Source: Desulfovibrio sp. ZJ369 (GTDB lineage: Bacteria > Desulfobacterota > Desulfovibrionia > Desulfovibrionales > Desulfovibrionaceae). Taken from it: a stretch of 64,000 nucleotides of DNA. Of this stretch, positions 51,938 to 63,104 are shown piece after piece. Made by a program: the position numbers and the translations under genes. The DNA lies in assembly GCF_011039085.1 (NCBI RefSeq), contig NZ_JAAKEI010000013.1, forward strand, positions 1-64,000, written 5' to 3'. The stretch's first letter is position 1. Each line of letters starts with the position of its first letter. The notes beneath the pieces are model-generated. The model searched no databases and had not been told where the DNA came from. It saw only the letters and a program-made list of their open reading frames with translations.

Positions 51938-53599
51938 ATGATTGACTTGCCCCCTTCCCCGGCAGCGCAGGAAAGAGCTGCGCGCTTGCGCCGCCTGGCG
52001 GATCTCCTGTTTCTGCTTCTTGTTGCCCTCTATGCCGGGGCTGTTTTGCGGGGCATTGTGCCCCTGTCCGCCGGGGGCGCTTTTCTGGACAGCGATCTGG
52101 CCACCTATGCCCAGGGCATGGCCGGGGAAGCGCATCCCGAGCTCTTTGCCCTGGATCCCGTGCTGCGCGAGGCGACGCCGGCCAACAGCATCTGGAACCT
52201 GGAACGCTTTGTCGCCACCCGGCTGGCCCCGGGGGACGACTATACCCTGGGTTTGTTCCGCGCCGGCGCAGCGTGCATCTTCGTTTTCTACGCGGGCTTT
52301 TACCTGCTGGGCCGCCGACTGTTCACAAGCCCGATCCTGGCCGCCATGCTGGCGCTGGTCTCGGGCGTGTTCGTTTGGATAGGCTGGGGCACATTCTGGG
52401 GCATTGCCCATTCCGATCCGGTGCCCCGCGTCTTTTTTGCCGCCGTATGGCCCTTTTTGCTGCTGGCGGCGCTTGCGGCCCTGACAAGGCCCTGGTTGCG
52501 GCCTCTGGCCATGCTGGCCACGGGTCTGTGCATGTGGGTGCACGGCATCAGCGCCCTGGCCACGGGCGCCATGTTCTTTATGGCCTTTGCCCTGCGCAGG
52601 CCGCCGGGCCTGAGCCCGGCCGGGCATCTGGGCAACCTCGTTCTCTGTCTGGCAGCCTATTTTATCCCGGTGCTGGCCTTTCTTTGGCCCTCGCTGACCC
52701 AGACGCAGGCCTTCAGCGCGGCTGAGCTCAATGTCTTTCAGGAGCTTTTCGCCCGGCGCTGGCGGAAGGATTACGGGCAGTTCTGGTCGCAGCTTGCCGG
52801 CCTGGCGCGGGTGGGCAACCCGGTGCTGCTGCTTTTCTGCGGCGGTCTGGCAGGCTGGCTGATCACCCTGCGCCGGGGCGGAGCCATGACCCGCAGGCTG
52901 GCCGGCATGTACCCGGCCTTTCTGCTGGCGCTGGTGCTGGTGGCGCTTTTTTCCTGGGTGGAATCGCTGCTTGCGCCGCATTTCGGGCGTCTGCCCCTGG
53001 GGCATGAGCTTGTGCGCGGTGTGCGCTTTTTGGCCCCGCTTTCCTGGCTGATGATCATTTCCGGCCTGGCCTGCTTCTGGCCCCGCTTCAGCAGGCCCGT
53101 CAAAGGGCTGTTGTTTGCCGTAACGCTGCTGGCGACCTTCAGCCTGAGCCGGGATCGGCAGCATATGGCCGCAATGTATGCCCTGACCCGGCAGATCCCC
53201 GTTCTGTCCCTGCCGCTGCAGGAGAGAGCGCGTGAGGAGATGCGCCGGGCCGCTGTGTACCGCGAGGCCCTTGAAGCCCTGCAACGGCTTGTCCCGGCCG
53301 GGCAGGCGGTGTTCAGCGATGGCGAGGACATGGCCGTGCGCTACCTGGCCCTGCGCGGGCTGGTGCATACGTTCAAGGACGGCTATGTCTTTTTTTACAA
53401 CAAGGATGTGCGGGGCTGCCGCGACTGGCTGCGCTATACGGCCATGAAAGAAAGCGGCCCCACAGGCTATGTGCAGGCCTGGCTGGCTTCGGGCGCGCCC
53501 TGGCTGTTCAGCGGACGCCGGCAGGACAGACCGGAGCTTGAACGCTACGGCGACGTGCTGTGGGAAAATGCGGGCTGGCTGATCGTGCGGCGGCGTTAG
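51938..53599 (+). CDS. polytopic membrane protein, GT-C-like, unknown function
   Basis: 553 residues with ten or more hydrophobic helices over residues 20-400 and a soluble C-terminal domain of about 140 residues. The region after the first helix (GGAFLDSDLATYAQGMAGEAHPELF) is acidic and extracytoplasmic, like the catalytic loop of GT-C glycosyltransferases, but I cannot confirm the family. The C-terminal part (FSDGEDMAVRYLALRGLVHTFKDG) resembles the periplasmic portion of such proteins. Monocistronic, starting ATG 51938 with a weak ribosome site. Confidence 0.65.
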   Translation: MIDLPPSPAAQERAARLRRLADLLFLLLVALYAGAVLRGIVPLSAGGAFLDSDLATYAQGMAGEAHPELFALDPVLREATPANSIWNLERFVATRLAPGDDYTLGLFRAGAACIFVFYAGFYLLGRRLFTSPILAAMLALVSGVFVWIGWGTFWGIAHSDPVPRVFFAAVWPFLLLAALAALTRPWLRPLAMLATGLCMWVHGISALATGAMFFMAFALRRPPGLSPAGHLGNLVLCLAAYFIPVLAFLWPSLTQTQAFSAAELNVFQELFARRWRKDYGQFWSQLAGLARVGNPVLLLFCGGLAGWLITLRRGGAMTRRLAGMYPAFLLALVLVALFSWVESLLAPHFGRLPLGHELVRGVRFLAPLSWLMIISGLACFWPRFSRPVKGLLFAVTLLATFSLSRDRQHMAAMYALTRQIPVLSLPLQERAREEMRRAAVYREALEALQRLVPAGQAVFSDGEDMAVRYLALRGLVHTFKDGYVFFYNKDVRGCRDWLRYTAMKESGPTGYVQAWLASGAPWLFSGRRQDRPELERYGDVLWENAGWLIVRRR

Positions 53600-53608
53600 C
53601 GCCTGCTG

Positions 53609-53644
53609 GAGCGGTTTAGCTAATTTCATGAGCAAAACGCTCTA
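53609..53644. repeat. GAGC/GCTC element (short)
   Basis: GAGCGGTTTAGC pairs imperfectly with GCAAAACGCTC around AATTTCATGA, ending in TA. A truncated repeat of the right half follows directly. Confidence 0.7.
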
Positions 53645-53803
53645 CTTTCATGAGCAAAACGCGCTGCTGTTATGCGTTACATGGAATCCGCCTGCGCAAA
53701 CGGCCGCTCCGATCCGGTCGGGACAGGAGAGCCGCTTCGGCGGCGGAGCCGCACTTCGCTCCCACGAAGCCTGCGGCTTCGGGCGATGCTGCAGCATCGC
53801 CGT

Positions 53804-53834
53804 CAGGGCTGCCGCACAAGATGCGTCAGCCCTG
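53804..53834 (+). repeat. 31-base hairpin repeat, family 2
   Basis: CAGGGCTGCCGCA and TGCGTCAGCCCTG are near-perfect arms (one mismatch) around CAAGA. It is the best-formed of the three copies. Confidence 0.8.
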
Positions 53835-53925
53835 ACGGTCGGGAAAGCCGCGCTTGCTTCCATGCCGCGAATCCGGCATACTTTTGCGGCGAGCCAAGAT
53901 CTTTCTGGCCATTGCGGAGCGTGGT

Positions 53926-54717
53926 ATGCAGCCGGAACTCCTGCTCTTCGATATAGGAAATACCTCCATCAAGATTGGCCTTGCCAATGAACGGCATGTG
54001 CTGACCTCATATACGTTGCGCACCGATCCCGGTCAGACAGCGGACGGTCTGGGGCTCATGCTGCTGTCCATATTGCGGCATGCCAGGGTGAAGCCTGCCT
54101 CTCTCAAGGCCTGCGTGGCCTCCTCCGTGGTGCCGGGTTTTGACCCCTTGTTGCGCGAGGCCGTGCCCCGCTATATGGATTGCCCCCTGTACTGCGTCGG
54201 GGAGGATCTTCCCATCCCCCTGGAGAATCGTTACGAGCGGCCCTCGGAAGTGGGGGCCGACCGCCTGGTGGGAGCCTTTGCCGCGCGCAGACTCTGCCCG
54301 GAGGCCGACTCGCTGATCGTGGTGGATTTCGGCACGGCCGTCACCTTTGACTGCGTGAGCGGCGAGGCCTACCTGGGGGGCCTGATTTTTCCCGGTCCTC
54401 TTACGGCTCTGGCCGCGCTTTCGCGCGAGGCGGCCAAGCTGCCCAGGGTCAACCTGGACATCCGCGCGCAGGAGCCGTCGCCGGGGCGCGACACGGTCAC
54501 CAGCATCCAGCACGGCCTGGTTTTCGGCTTTGTCTGCATGGTGGAGGGCCTGACGCAGCGCTTGCGGCGGCAGTTGCAGGGCCGGACCAAGGTGCTGGCC
54601 ACAGGCGGTTTCGCCCCGGCCATCGCCAGAGTGAGCTCTGTTTTTGATCAGGTGCTGCCCGCCCTGCTTCTGGAAGGGCTGCGTCGTCTGTACTACGAGA
54701 GACGTGACAGCCTTTGA
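53926..54717 (+). CDS. coaX: type III pantothenate kinase
   Basis: 263 residues, ASKHA fold. It phosphorylates pantothenate, the first step of CoA synthesis, complementing coaBC elsewhere in the window. Motifs are LLFDIGNTSIKIG with D9, RYERPSEVGADRLVGAFAA, IVVDFGTAVTFDCVSG and KVLATGGFAP. GGAGCGTGGT precedes the ATG. It is followed by half a repeat element and eno. Confidence 0.94.
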   Translation: MQPELLLFDIGNTSIKIGLANERHVLTSYTLRTDPGQTADGLGLMLLSILRHARVKPASLKACVASSVVPGFDPLLREAVPRYMDCPLYCVGEDLPIPLENRYERPSEVGADRLVGAFAARRLCPEADSLIVVDFGTAVTFDCVSGEAYLGGLIFPGPLTALAALSREAAKLPRVNLDIRAQEPSPGRDTVTSIQHGLVFGFVCMVEGLTQRLRRQLQGRTKVLATGGFAPAIARVSSVFDQVLPALLLEGLRRLYYERRDSL

Positions 54718-54742
54718 ATTTTTTGGGGCGGCACAGCCGCCG

Positions 54743-56149
<1,407 letters not shown>

Positions 56150-56498
56150 ACGACCCGGCCCCGCGATCGCTGCCCGGCGGCCCGGCGCTGCAATGGTCAG
56201 TGCCGTGCCTGATGCCGGGGCGAAGTATTTTCCGGATGAAGCCGTGCGGCATTTTTGCCTGTACACGGAACATTTCTCGTCTTCATGCACAACGTCCGAT
56301 ACCCCCGCGCCTTTTCCCGGGCGCGGGGTTTTGCGCAAGGAGGGCAGCGCGTCATGCGCTTCGGCGTTGCCGTCACAAGCTGTTTCGGAAAAGACGCGTA
56401 TTTCAGGGGCCGTCGTGTCTTTGCTTGAGTTCGCGGGCCGGGCGGCGTATAAGGAATAATTCCAGACAACGCTTGAAAATCCACGCTCGGAGAAAAGC
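56150..56498. other. eno-folD spacer
   Basis: No gene is seen. It contains the eno terminator (56303-56332), and after it the promoter region for folD, where no clear hexamers could be assigned. Confidence 0.5.
56303..56332 (+). terminator. Rho-independent terminator downstream of eno
   Basis: CCCCGCGCC pairs with GGCGCGGGG around TTTTCCC-type loop bases, followed by TTTTG. It sits 150 bases after the eno stop. Confidence 0.75.
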
Positions 56499-57356
56499 AT
56501 GCTTCTGATTGACGGCAAAGAAACAGCCCTTGCCATCCGCGCGGAGCTCGCGGACGAAGTGTCCGCCGCCTGCGGCCAGGGCCGCCGCGCGCCAGGACTG
56601 GCGGTCATCCTGGTGGGCGAGGACCCGGCTTCGCAGGTCTATGTGCGCAACAAGGAGCGGGCCTGCGCCGCGGCGGGCATCCTCTCCTTTCCTTTTCACC
56701 TGCCCGCGCAGACCAGCCAGCGCGATCTGCTGGCCCTGATCCGCCAGTGCAACGCCCGCCCGGACGTGGACGGGATTTTGCTGCAATTGCCTTTGCCGCA
56801 GGGCCTGGATGCCCAGGCCTGCCTGCTGGCCATTGATCCGGAGAAAGATGTGGACGGCTTTCACCCTGAGAATGTGGGGCGGCTTTCCCTGGGCCTGCCC
56901 GGTTTCGTTTCCTGCACGCCCGCCGGGGTCATGGAGCTGCTGCGCCGCTATGATCTTTCGCCCTCGGGCAAAAAGGCGGTGGTGGTGGGCCGTTCCGATA
57001 TTGTGGGCAAGCCCCTGGCCATGCTGCTGGCCCGGCCCGGCGCGTATGCCGACGCCACGGTGACCATCTGCCATTCGCGCACCGCGGATCTGGCAGGGGA
57101 GTGCCGAAGCGCGGACTTCCTTTTTCTGGCCGTGGGCAGACCCGGTTTTGTGACCGGCTCTATGGTGCGCGAGGGCGCAGTGGTCATTGACGTGGGCATC
57201 AGCCGCACGCCCCAGGGGCTGCGCGGCGATGCGGACTTCGCCACGGTGGCGCCCAGGGCGCGGGCCATCACGCCTGTGCCCGGCGGGGTCGGGCCCATGA
57301 CCATTGCCATGCTCCTGAAAAATACCGTTCAGTCCTGGCGCGGCCGCTCGGCCTGA
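56499..57356 (+). CDS. folD: bifunctional methylenetetrahydrofolate dehydrogenase/cyclohydrolase
   Basis: 285 residues. It converts 5,10-methylene-THF to 10-formyl-THF. The catalytic Tyr48 and Lys52 are in [44 protein letters not shown] and the NADP-binding [22 protein letters not shown] blocks are present, as is the C-terminal [32 protein letters not shown] precedes the ATG. It may also serve the C1 branch used by many sulfate reducers. Confidence 0.96.
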   Translation: MLLIDGKETALAIRAELADEVSAACGQGRRAPGLAVILVGEDPASQVYVRNKERACAAAGILSFPFHLPAQTSQRDLLALIRQCNARPDVDGILLQLPLPQGLDAQACLLAIDPEKDVDGFHPENVGRLSLGLPGFVSCTPAGVMELLRRYDLSPSGKKAVVVGRSDIVGKPLAMLLARPGAYADATVTICHSRTADLAGECRSADFLFLAVGRPGFVTGSMVREGAVVIDVGISRTPQGLRGDADFATVAPRARAITPVPGGVGPMTIAMLLKNTVQSWRGRSA

Positions 57357-57474
57357 GGGCAGGCCCGGACCTGAGGCTGCGGCGGCGCGCCCATGCTCCC
57401 GGAGAGCCGGGCCGGGCCGTGTGCGGTGTGACGGGACTCGCATTGCCCCATAAAGCAACGCTGGAGAAAGCCAC

Positions 57475-57924
57475 ATGACCTTTGCCGAGGCCGTCCGCGT
57501 CTGTCTGAAAGACAAATACGCCTGTTTCCGGGGCCGCGCGTCCCGCTCGGAATTCTGGTGGTTCATGCTCTGCATCGGCCTGATCAATCTGTGCGCCGGG
57601 CTGGCGCTTTCGCCCTTTCCGCCCGGGACGGCCATGGGCCTGAATTTTCTGATTTCTCTGGCCTTATTGCTGCCCAATTTCGGGGTCACGGTACGCCGCC
57701 TGCACGATCGCAATCTTTCGGGCTGGTGGCTGCTGATCCCCCTGGGCAGCCTGCTGCTCTGGCTGCTGGGACGCGGCGCGCCCGGAGCGAACGCGGTCCC
57801 GGCCTCGGCTCTGCTTTCCCTGACCATGTGCGTCTGCTACCTGGCCATTCTCTCTTTGCCGGGCACGGCCGGGCCCAATCGCTTCGGGGCCGATCCCCTG
57901 GCGGCGGGGAACGAACGCCCTTGA
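57475..57924 (+). CDS. DUF805 family membrane protein
   Basis: 149 residues with four hydrophobic helices. The N-terminal cytoplasmic motif YACFRGRASRSEFWWFML and the central TVRRLHDRNLSGWWLLIPLG are diagnostic of DUF805. Function unknown. GGAGAAAGCCAC before the ATG. It lies 118 bases after folD. Confidence 0.9.
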   Translation: MTFAEAVRVCLKDKYACFRGRASRSEFWWFMLCIGLINLCAGLALSPFPPGTAMGLNFLISLALLLPNFGVTVRRLHDRNLSGWWLLIPLGSLLLWLLGRGAPGANAVPASALLSLTMCVCYLAILSLPGTAGPNRFGADPLAAGNERP

Positions 57925-58009
57925 GGCGGAACCCGGCGCGGGCCCGCTTGCCAGAAAGGCCTTGATGGCGTATGGCCCCGGAATCACCAGTTATAACAAG
58001 AGGGCAATC

Positions 58010-59092
58010 ATGTACCGCAACGCGAAAAATGTCGGCCATTATATGATTGGCAAGGGCGCGCTTTCCCAGCTCGGAGATATACTGAAGCCTCTGCGCGACG
58101 CAGGCCGGCCCGGCCCGGCGCTTTTCTTTCTCGATCACTGTTTCAGGGACGGAAAACTGGCGGCCCGGCTGCCCGTGGAAAGCGGGGATCTGCTGATGTA
58201 TGTGGACACCAGCCAGGAGCCCACCACAGAGAGCGTGGACGGCTATGCGGCCCAGGCCCGTGCGTTTCTGAGCGGCAAAACGCCCGGCGCCCTGCTGGCC
58301 TTTGGCGGCGGCTCCACTCTGGACACCTGCAAATGCGTGGGCAATCTGCTGACCAATCCCGGCAAGGCCGAGGACTATCAGGGCTGGGAGCTGGTCAAAC
58401 ATCCCGCGCCCTATAAAATCGCCGTGCCCACGCTTTCCGGCACTGGCTCTGAAACCTCGCGTACCGGGATTATCTGCAATGAGGCAAAAAATCTGAAGCT
58501 GGGCATGAACAGCGATTACACCATGTTCGATCAGGTGCTTCTGGATCCGGAACTGACCGCCGGGGTGCCGCGCAATCAATATTTCTACACCGGCATTGAC
58601 ACCTATATGCATTGCTTTGAGAGCCTGTCCGGCTCCTACCGCAATGTGGTGGTGGATTCCCTGGCGGAAAAAGCCATCGACATCTGCAAACGGGTCTTCC
58701 TCTCCGAAGATATGATGAGCGACGAGAACCGCGAACTGCTGATGATCGCCTCCTTCCTGGGCGGCATGGCCGCGGGTTTCGTGGGCACGGTGCATCCCAT
58801 TTCCGCGGGCCTGAGCATGGTATTGCACATGCGGCACGGTCTGGCCAATTGCTATGCCCTTTCCGTGCAGGAAGACATCTATCCGGACGAATACCGGGAC
58901 TTCATGCGCATGATCGAGCGTCAGGGCATCGATCTGCCCAAAGGCATCTGCCGGGGCCTGAGCGACCAGCAATATACGGCCCTCTATGAGGCCAGCATTG
59001 TGCATGAAAAACCCCTGGCCAACCGCCTGGGCCCGGATTTCAAAAAGATCCTGACTCAGGAAAACGTCATTGAGCGCTTCAAGCGCATGTGA
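58010..59092 (+). CDS. kdnB: iron-containing alcohol dehydrogenase, KdnB-like (Kdo 8-oxidase)
   Basis: 360 residues. The fold and the motifs GGGSTLDTCK (NAD site) and TLSGTGSETSRT identify the Fe-type alcohol dehydrogenases. The N-terminus KNVGHYMIGKGALSQL and the blocks LGMNSDYTMFDQVLLDPEL and QYFYTGIDTYMHCFESLSG match Shewanella KdnB, which oxidises the C8 hydroxyl of Kdo in the route to 8-amino-Kdo (Kdo8N). Metal-ligand histidines are in HPISAGLS and MRHGLANC. An aminotransferase follows after 95 bases, as needed for that pathway. Substrate is inferred. Confidence 0.75.
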   Translation: MYRNAKNVGHYMIGKGALSQLGDILKPLRDAGRPGPALFFLDHCFRDGKLAARLPVESGDLLMYVDTSQEPTTESVDGYAAQARAFLSGKTPGALLAFGGGSTLDTCKCVGNLLTNPGKAEDYQGWELVKHPAPYKIAVPTLSGTGSETSRTGIICNEAKNLKLGMNSDYTMFDQVLLDPELTAGVPRNQYFYTGIDTYMHCFESLSGSYRNVVVDSLAEKAIDICKRVFLSEDMMSDENRELLMIASFLGGMAAGFVGTVHPISAGLSMVLHMRHGLANCYALSVQEDIYPDEYRDFMRMIERQGIDLPKGICRGLSDQQYTALYEASIVHEKPLANRLGPDFKKILTQENVIERFKRM

Positions 59093-59187
59093 GGTCATGG
59101 GCAGGCTTTTTGCCCAACGCGTTTTTCCCGGATGCGCAGGCGCACAGCCCGCGGCCTTCCAATCACGAGTCATCAGGGAGTGCGGCT

Positions 59188-60375
59188 ATGGAGATCAAAG
59201 TCAACTTCAGCGGACGCGCCATCCGCTATACGGAAGAAGAAATCGCGGTGGTCGCGGAGGCCATGCGCAACGCCGATCCCCTGACCCAGGGGCGGTACAT
59301 GCTCGCCTTTGAAAGCAAGTTCGCGCAGTATCAGGGCGTGGCCCAGGGTTCCTGCTTCACCACCATGAACGGTTGCGCGGCGCTGGAAATGTCCGCCCAG
59401 CTTTGCCGCTTCAAGCCCGGCGACGAGCTGGTCATCCCCTCGCACACCTTCACGGCTTCGGCCTACCCCTATCTGAAAAAAGGCGCGAGCCTGGTCTGGG
59501 CGGACGTGGATCCGCGCACCCGCGTGGTCACGGCCCAAAGCATTGAGAAAGCCCTGACTCCCAGGACAAAAGCCGTGGTGGTGGTTCACCTCTACGGCTA
59601 TGTGGCCGACATGCCCGCCATTGCGGCTCTGTGCAGGGAGCGCGGCCTGATCCTGATCGAAGACGCCGCGCAGGCCATCGGCGCGGAAGTGGAGGGCAAA
59701 AAGGCCGGCAGCTTCGGGGACATGGCTGTGTTCTCCTTTCATTCGCACAAAAACCTGACCACCTTGGGCGAGGGCGGTATGCTCTATGTGCGCGATCCCG
59801 CCCTGGCCGCCGTGATCCCGGCCCTGCGGCACAACGGGCACTGCGCCTATGCTTTCGAGCGTCCGGATTACTGGAAGCCCGCCATGGGCAATGTGGACGT
59901 GCCCATGCTGGACGGCGACATGCTGCTGCCCGGCAATTACTGCCTGGGCGAGGTGGAATGCGCCCTGGGCGCGAAACTTCTGGATCGCATCGACCAAATC
60001 AACGACGAAAAGCGGGCCAGGGCGCTGGCGTTCATCGACGCGCTGGCCGATTGCCCGGAGCTGGAATTTCACCGCGTGGACAGCCGCCGCCACAACTATC
60101 ATCTGCTGGCCGCGCGCATGACCGCGGGCCCGCAGATGCGCGACCGCTTCATGCGCGCCATGGCTGAGGAAAAGGGCGTCAAATGCGTGGTGCAGTATAT
60201 TCCGCTTGACCGCTACGACTTTTACAGGCGCCTGGGCTGCGGCACGGCCCATTGCCCCAATGCGGACGCCTTTTTTGACAGCATGGTTTCCTTTCCTTTC
60301 CAGCACTGGCTGAGCGAGGAGGATTTTCAGTATATGCTGACGGCCACGCGCGAGGTGATTCAGGCTTTGCGCTGA
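59188..60375 (+). CDS. DegT/DnrJ/EryC1/StrS sugar aminotransferase
   Basis: 395 residues, PLP-dependent. Blocks are MNGCAALEMSAQL, VIPSHTFTASAYPYLKKGA, the PLP-stacking LIEDAAQAIGAEVEGKKAG (D159) and FSFHSHKNLTTLGEGGM with the Schiff-base K188. It transfers an amino group from glutamate to a keto- or aldo-sugar. Beside a KdnB-like oxidase the natural role is KdnA (8-oxo-Kdo to Kdo8N). It is not an obvious close copy of Shewanella KdnA, so another nucleotide or keto-sugar is possible. ATG 59188. Confidence 0.82.
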   Translation: MEIKVNFSGRAIRYTEEEIAVVAEAMRNADPLTQGRYMLAFESKFAQYQGVAQGSCFTTMNGCAALEMSAQLCRFKPGDELVIPSHTFTASAYPYLKKGASLVWADVDPRTRVVTAQSIEKALTPRTKAVVVVHLYGYVADMPAIAALCRERGLILIEDAAQAIGAEVEGKKAGSFGDMAVFSFHSHKNLTTLGEGGMLYVRDPALAAVIPALRHNGHCAYAFERPDYWKPAMGNVDVPMLDGDMLLPGNYCLGEVECALGAKLLDRIDQINDEKRARALAFIDALADCPELEFHRVDSRRHNYHLLAARMTAGPQMRDRFMRAMAEEKGVKCVVQYIPLDRYDFYRRLGCGTAHCPNADAFFDSMVSFPFQHWLSEEDFQYMLTATREVIQALR

Positions 60376-60430
60376 AGCGCAGCGCTGCCCGCACCCGGGG
60401 TCTGTTTCAAGCCCCGGAGCAAACCCGCCC

Positions 60431-62122
60431 GTGCAGGCGTCATGCAAGATTGTGAAAGCCGTGAAGGAACGCTGCATCGTCATCCCCGCGATCAAGAAAA
60501 ACGCGGTCATCCCCGACCAACTGGTCAAAAAGCTGGCCGGGGTCACGCTCATGGAGCGGGCCATCAACACGGCGCGCGGCGTGGTTCCGGGCAAGGACAT
60601 CGTGGTGCTCACGGACAGCCAGGAAATCTCGCTGATTTGCGAGAGGGCGGGCGTGGGCTTTCATCGGAACAAGGATCTGCGCTTCACAAGCCTGAACATT
60701 GTGGCCGAGATGCGCGATCTGCTGGGCGAACTGGCCGCCCGCTACCGGCACTGCATCATTCTGCGCGCCTCCTGCCCGCTGCTGACCTGGGTGGATGTGG
60801 AGGACGCCTGGAAAAAATATCTGGACGCCGGGGCCGACAGCCTGGTCACGGTCAAAAGCGTGCGCCAGCGGATCTGGAACGTGCGCGGCGGCAATCTGGA
60901 AAGCCTGCTGGACAGCGCAAGCGGCGCGGACGGGGAGGATTGCTTTCTGGTGGAAAGCCGGGCCCTGATCATCCTGCGCCTGGCTCTGCTGCGGGACAGG
61001 GAGCCCGCGTCGTTTGGGGGCCGCCTTTCCGGCCTGAGCCCAAGCAAAGTGATCCCCTATTTCCTCAACGAGCGGGCCATTGAGATCCAGAGCTATCAGG
61101 ACTGGTGGATCTGCGAGCATCTGCTGCGGCGGCGGCATGTGGTTTTTGTGGTGGCCGGGTATCCGGCCATTGGCATGGGCCATGTCTTCCGCGCGCTGAT
61201 GCTGGCCCACGAGATCACCAGCCACAAGATCACCTTTGTCTGCACGCGTGAGAGCGAGCTGGCCGTGGAAAGCATTGCCCAAAAGGATTACCCCATTGTG
61301 CGCCAGGGGGCTGAGGATCTGGCCGACACGGTGCTGGCCCTGCGGCCTGATCTGGTGGTCAACGATTTTTTGAACACCGACGCGCCCTACATGGAGCGAT
61401 TGCGCGCGGGCGGCGCGCGTTGCGTTAATTTTGAGGACGAGGGGCCGGGCGCGGAGCTGGCGCAGCTTGTGATCAATGCCCTGTACGAAAACGGCCAAAG
61501 CACGGAACGGCTGCGCTGCGGGCCGGGCTACTTCTGCCTGCGCGACGAGTTCGTGGGCGCCGCGCGCAATGAACTGCGGCCGCAGGTCAAAACAGTGCTG
61601 ATCACCTTTGGCGGCACGGATCAGCGCGACTGCTCGCGCCGGGTTCTGGAGATCATTGAGCCCATCTGCCGGGCTTACGGCATTGCCATCCGGCTGGTGG
61701 CCGGGCCCGGCTACGCCCACAAAGCGGCTATGGAGGCCCATCTGCGCAAGCTGGAAAATCCGCTGGTGGAATTCACCTGGGCCACCAACGTCATGAGCCG
61801 GATGATGGAAGGCGCGGATCTGGCCATCTGCTCGGCCGGGCGCACGGTCTACGAGCTGGCGCACATGCGCGTGCCCGGCATTGTTCTGGCCCATCACGAG
61901 CGCGAGGCCCGGCACAGCTTTGCCAGACCGCGCAACGGCTTTGCCTTTGCGGGCCTCATGGATCGCATCGGCGACGATAAAATCCGCAATGTTTTTCTGG
62001 CCATGCTCAAACAGAACAGGCGGGCGCGCTTCTGGGCCCGCCAGAACCGTCTGGACTTCACTGCCAATAAGGCCAGGGTTGTGGGTCTGATGCTGGATCT
62101 TCTGGACAGGGACGAAACATGA
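60431..62122 (+). CDS. fusion: NeuA/KdsB-type cytidylyltransferase + PseG-like glycosyl hydrolase/transferase
   Basis: 563 residues in two parts. Residues about 12-230 are a CMP-sugar synthetase-like domain (CIVIPAIKKNAVIPDQLVKKLAGVTLMERAIN, LRASCPLLTWVDVEDAW), activating a 3-deoxy-ulosonic acid with CTP. Its nucleotide loop IPAIKKNAVIP deviates from the usual IPARxGSKxxP. Residues about 234-563 are PseG/GT28-like (GYPAIGMGHVFRALMLAHEI with the catalytic-type His about 246, VLITFGGTDQRDCSRRV, CSAGRTVYELAHMRVPGIVLAHH), a UDP-sugar hydrolase fold used in nonulosonate pathways. The start is GTG 60431 with distant GGAG. GTG 60452 and 60461 are alternatives. Confidence 0.78.
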   Translation: MQASCKIVKAVKERCIVIPAIKKNAVIPDQLVKKLAGVTLMERAINTARGVVPGKDIVVLTDSQEISLICERAGVGFHRNKDLRFTSLNIVAEMRDLLGELAARYRHCIILRASCPLLTWVDVEDAWKKYLDAGADSLVTVKSVRQRIWNVRGGNLESLLDSASGADGEDCFLVESRALIILRLALLRDREPASFGGRLSGLSPSKVIPYFLNERAIEIQSYQDWWICEHLLRRRHVVFVVAGYPAIGMGHVFRALMLAHEITSHKITFVCTRESELAVESIAQKDYPIVRQGAEDLADTVLALRPDLVVNDFLNTDAPYMERLRAGGARCVNFEDEGPGAELAQLVINALYENGQSTERLRCGPGYFCLRDEFVGAARNELRPQVKTVLITFGGTDQRDCSRRVLEIIEPICRAYGIAIRLVAGPGYAHKAAMEAHLRKLENPLVEFTWATNVMSRMMEGADLAICSAGRTVYELAHMRVPGIVLAHHEREARHSFARPRNGFAFAGLMDRIGDDKIRNVFLAMLKQNRRARFWARQNRLDFTANKARVVGLMLDLLDRDET

Positions 62123-62206
62123 TCCGGGGCAAAGCGCCAGGCTGCCGACAGCGGCCTGCTGACCCGCGACAGCGCGCGCATGGGCAGCGCGAATAAGGAA
62201 AAAACC

Positions 62207-62947
62207 ATGATGAAAAACATCCGCCAGGGCAAAACCGTGGCTGTTGTGCAGGCCCGGCTGGGCTCCAGCCGCCTGCCCCTGAAATCCCTGCTCTGTCTGC
62301 GCGATCTGCCGGTCATCGACTGGGTGACGCGCCGTCTGGCGCAAGCGCGGCGGCTGGATCGGATCATGGTGGCCGTGCCGGACACGGAGCTGGATCGCGT
62401 GCTGCTGGAGCATCTGCGCCGCCGGGGCGTGCCCTGCCTGGCCGGGCCGGAAAACGACGTGCTGGCGCGTTTTTGCCTGGCGGCCGCGGCAACGGACGCC
62501 GCCCTGGTGGTGCGCGTCTGCGCGGACAATCCCCTGATCTGGGGCGAGGCCGTGGATCGTTTGCTGGCGCATTATGAGCGCACGGCCTGCGATTACGCCT
62601 ACAATCATATTCCGCGCCAGAATCTCTGGCCTGACGGCCTGGGGGCCGAGGTTCTCTCCCGCGAGCTGCTGGACGAGCTGGAGGCCAGGGCAAAACAGCC
62701 TTCCCAGCGCGAACATTGCCTGAACTACATCTGGGACAATGCCGCCGCCTTCCGCATTTCCACCTTTGACCCGGAAGAATCCTGGCTCCGCCGCCCGGAT
62801 CTCAGGCTGGATCTGGACCGGCCGGAGGATTTCCGGCGTCTGGCTCTGCTGCCGCTGCGCCCGGAGATGGATGCCCGGGCCATAGTGGATGCCGCGGATG
62901 CCGTGGATGGCGTGGATGCCGCGAAGGCTGCGGCCGCGGCGGACTGA
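62207..62947 (+). CDS. SpsF-like cytidylyltransferase family protein
   Basis: 246 residues, nucleotidyltransferase fold: VAVVQARLGSSRLPLKSLLCLRDLPVIDWV (nucleotide loop), RCADNPLIW-type metal site (VVRVCADNPLIWGEAVDRLL) and DGLGAEVLSRELLDELEARA. SpsF proteins sit in spore-coat and nonulosonate clusters and are predicted CTP-using sugar-activating enzymes. The C-terminal end is a low-complexity Asp/Ala run (VDAADAVDGVDAAKAAAAAD). ATG 62207 after AAGGAAAA. Confidence 0.8.
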   Translation: MMKNIRQGKTVAVVQARLGSSRLPLKSLLCLRDLPVIDWVTRRLAQARRLDRIMVAVPDTELDRVLLEHLRRRGVPCLAGPENDVLARFCLAAAATDAALVVRVCADNPLIWGEAVDRLLAHYERTACDYAYNHIPRQNLWPDGLGAEVLSRELLDELEARAKQPSQREHCLNYIWDNAAAFRISTFDPEESWLRRPDLRLDLDRPEDFRRLALLPLRPEMDARAIVDAADAVDGVDAAKAAAAAD

Positions 62948-63104
62948 ATGTGCCGGGGCAGGCGCATACTCCCGCAAAGCGGGCCTGCCTTTCGTGCAGG
63001 CGGACAGAAACTCTCTGGCGAGCCCCTTGGGCGCAGCGTTGACAAATCCCGCCCTTGAGGTAGCCTGCGGGCAAAAGATCCCTATTCCGGGAGGAGCACG
63101 CGCC

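Larger units (their letters stand above)
53600..53925. other. repeat-bearing spacer upstream of coaX
   Basis: This holds a GAGC/GCTC element, a partial second unit (CTTTCATGAGCAAAACGC) and a family-2 hairpin, plus short GC-rich palindromes (GATGCTGCAGCATC at about 53784). No gene is supported. Confidence 0.6.
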
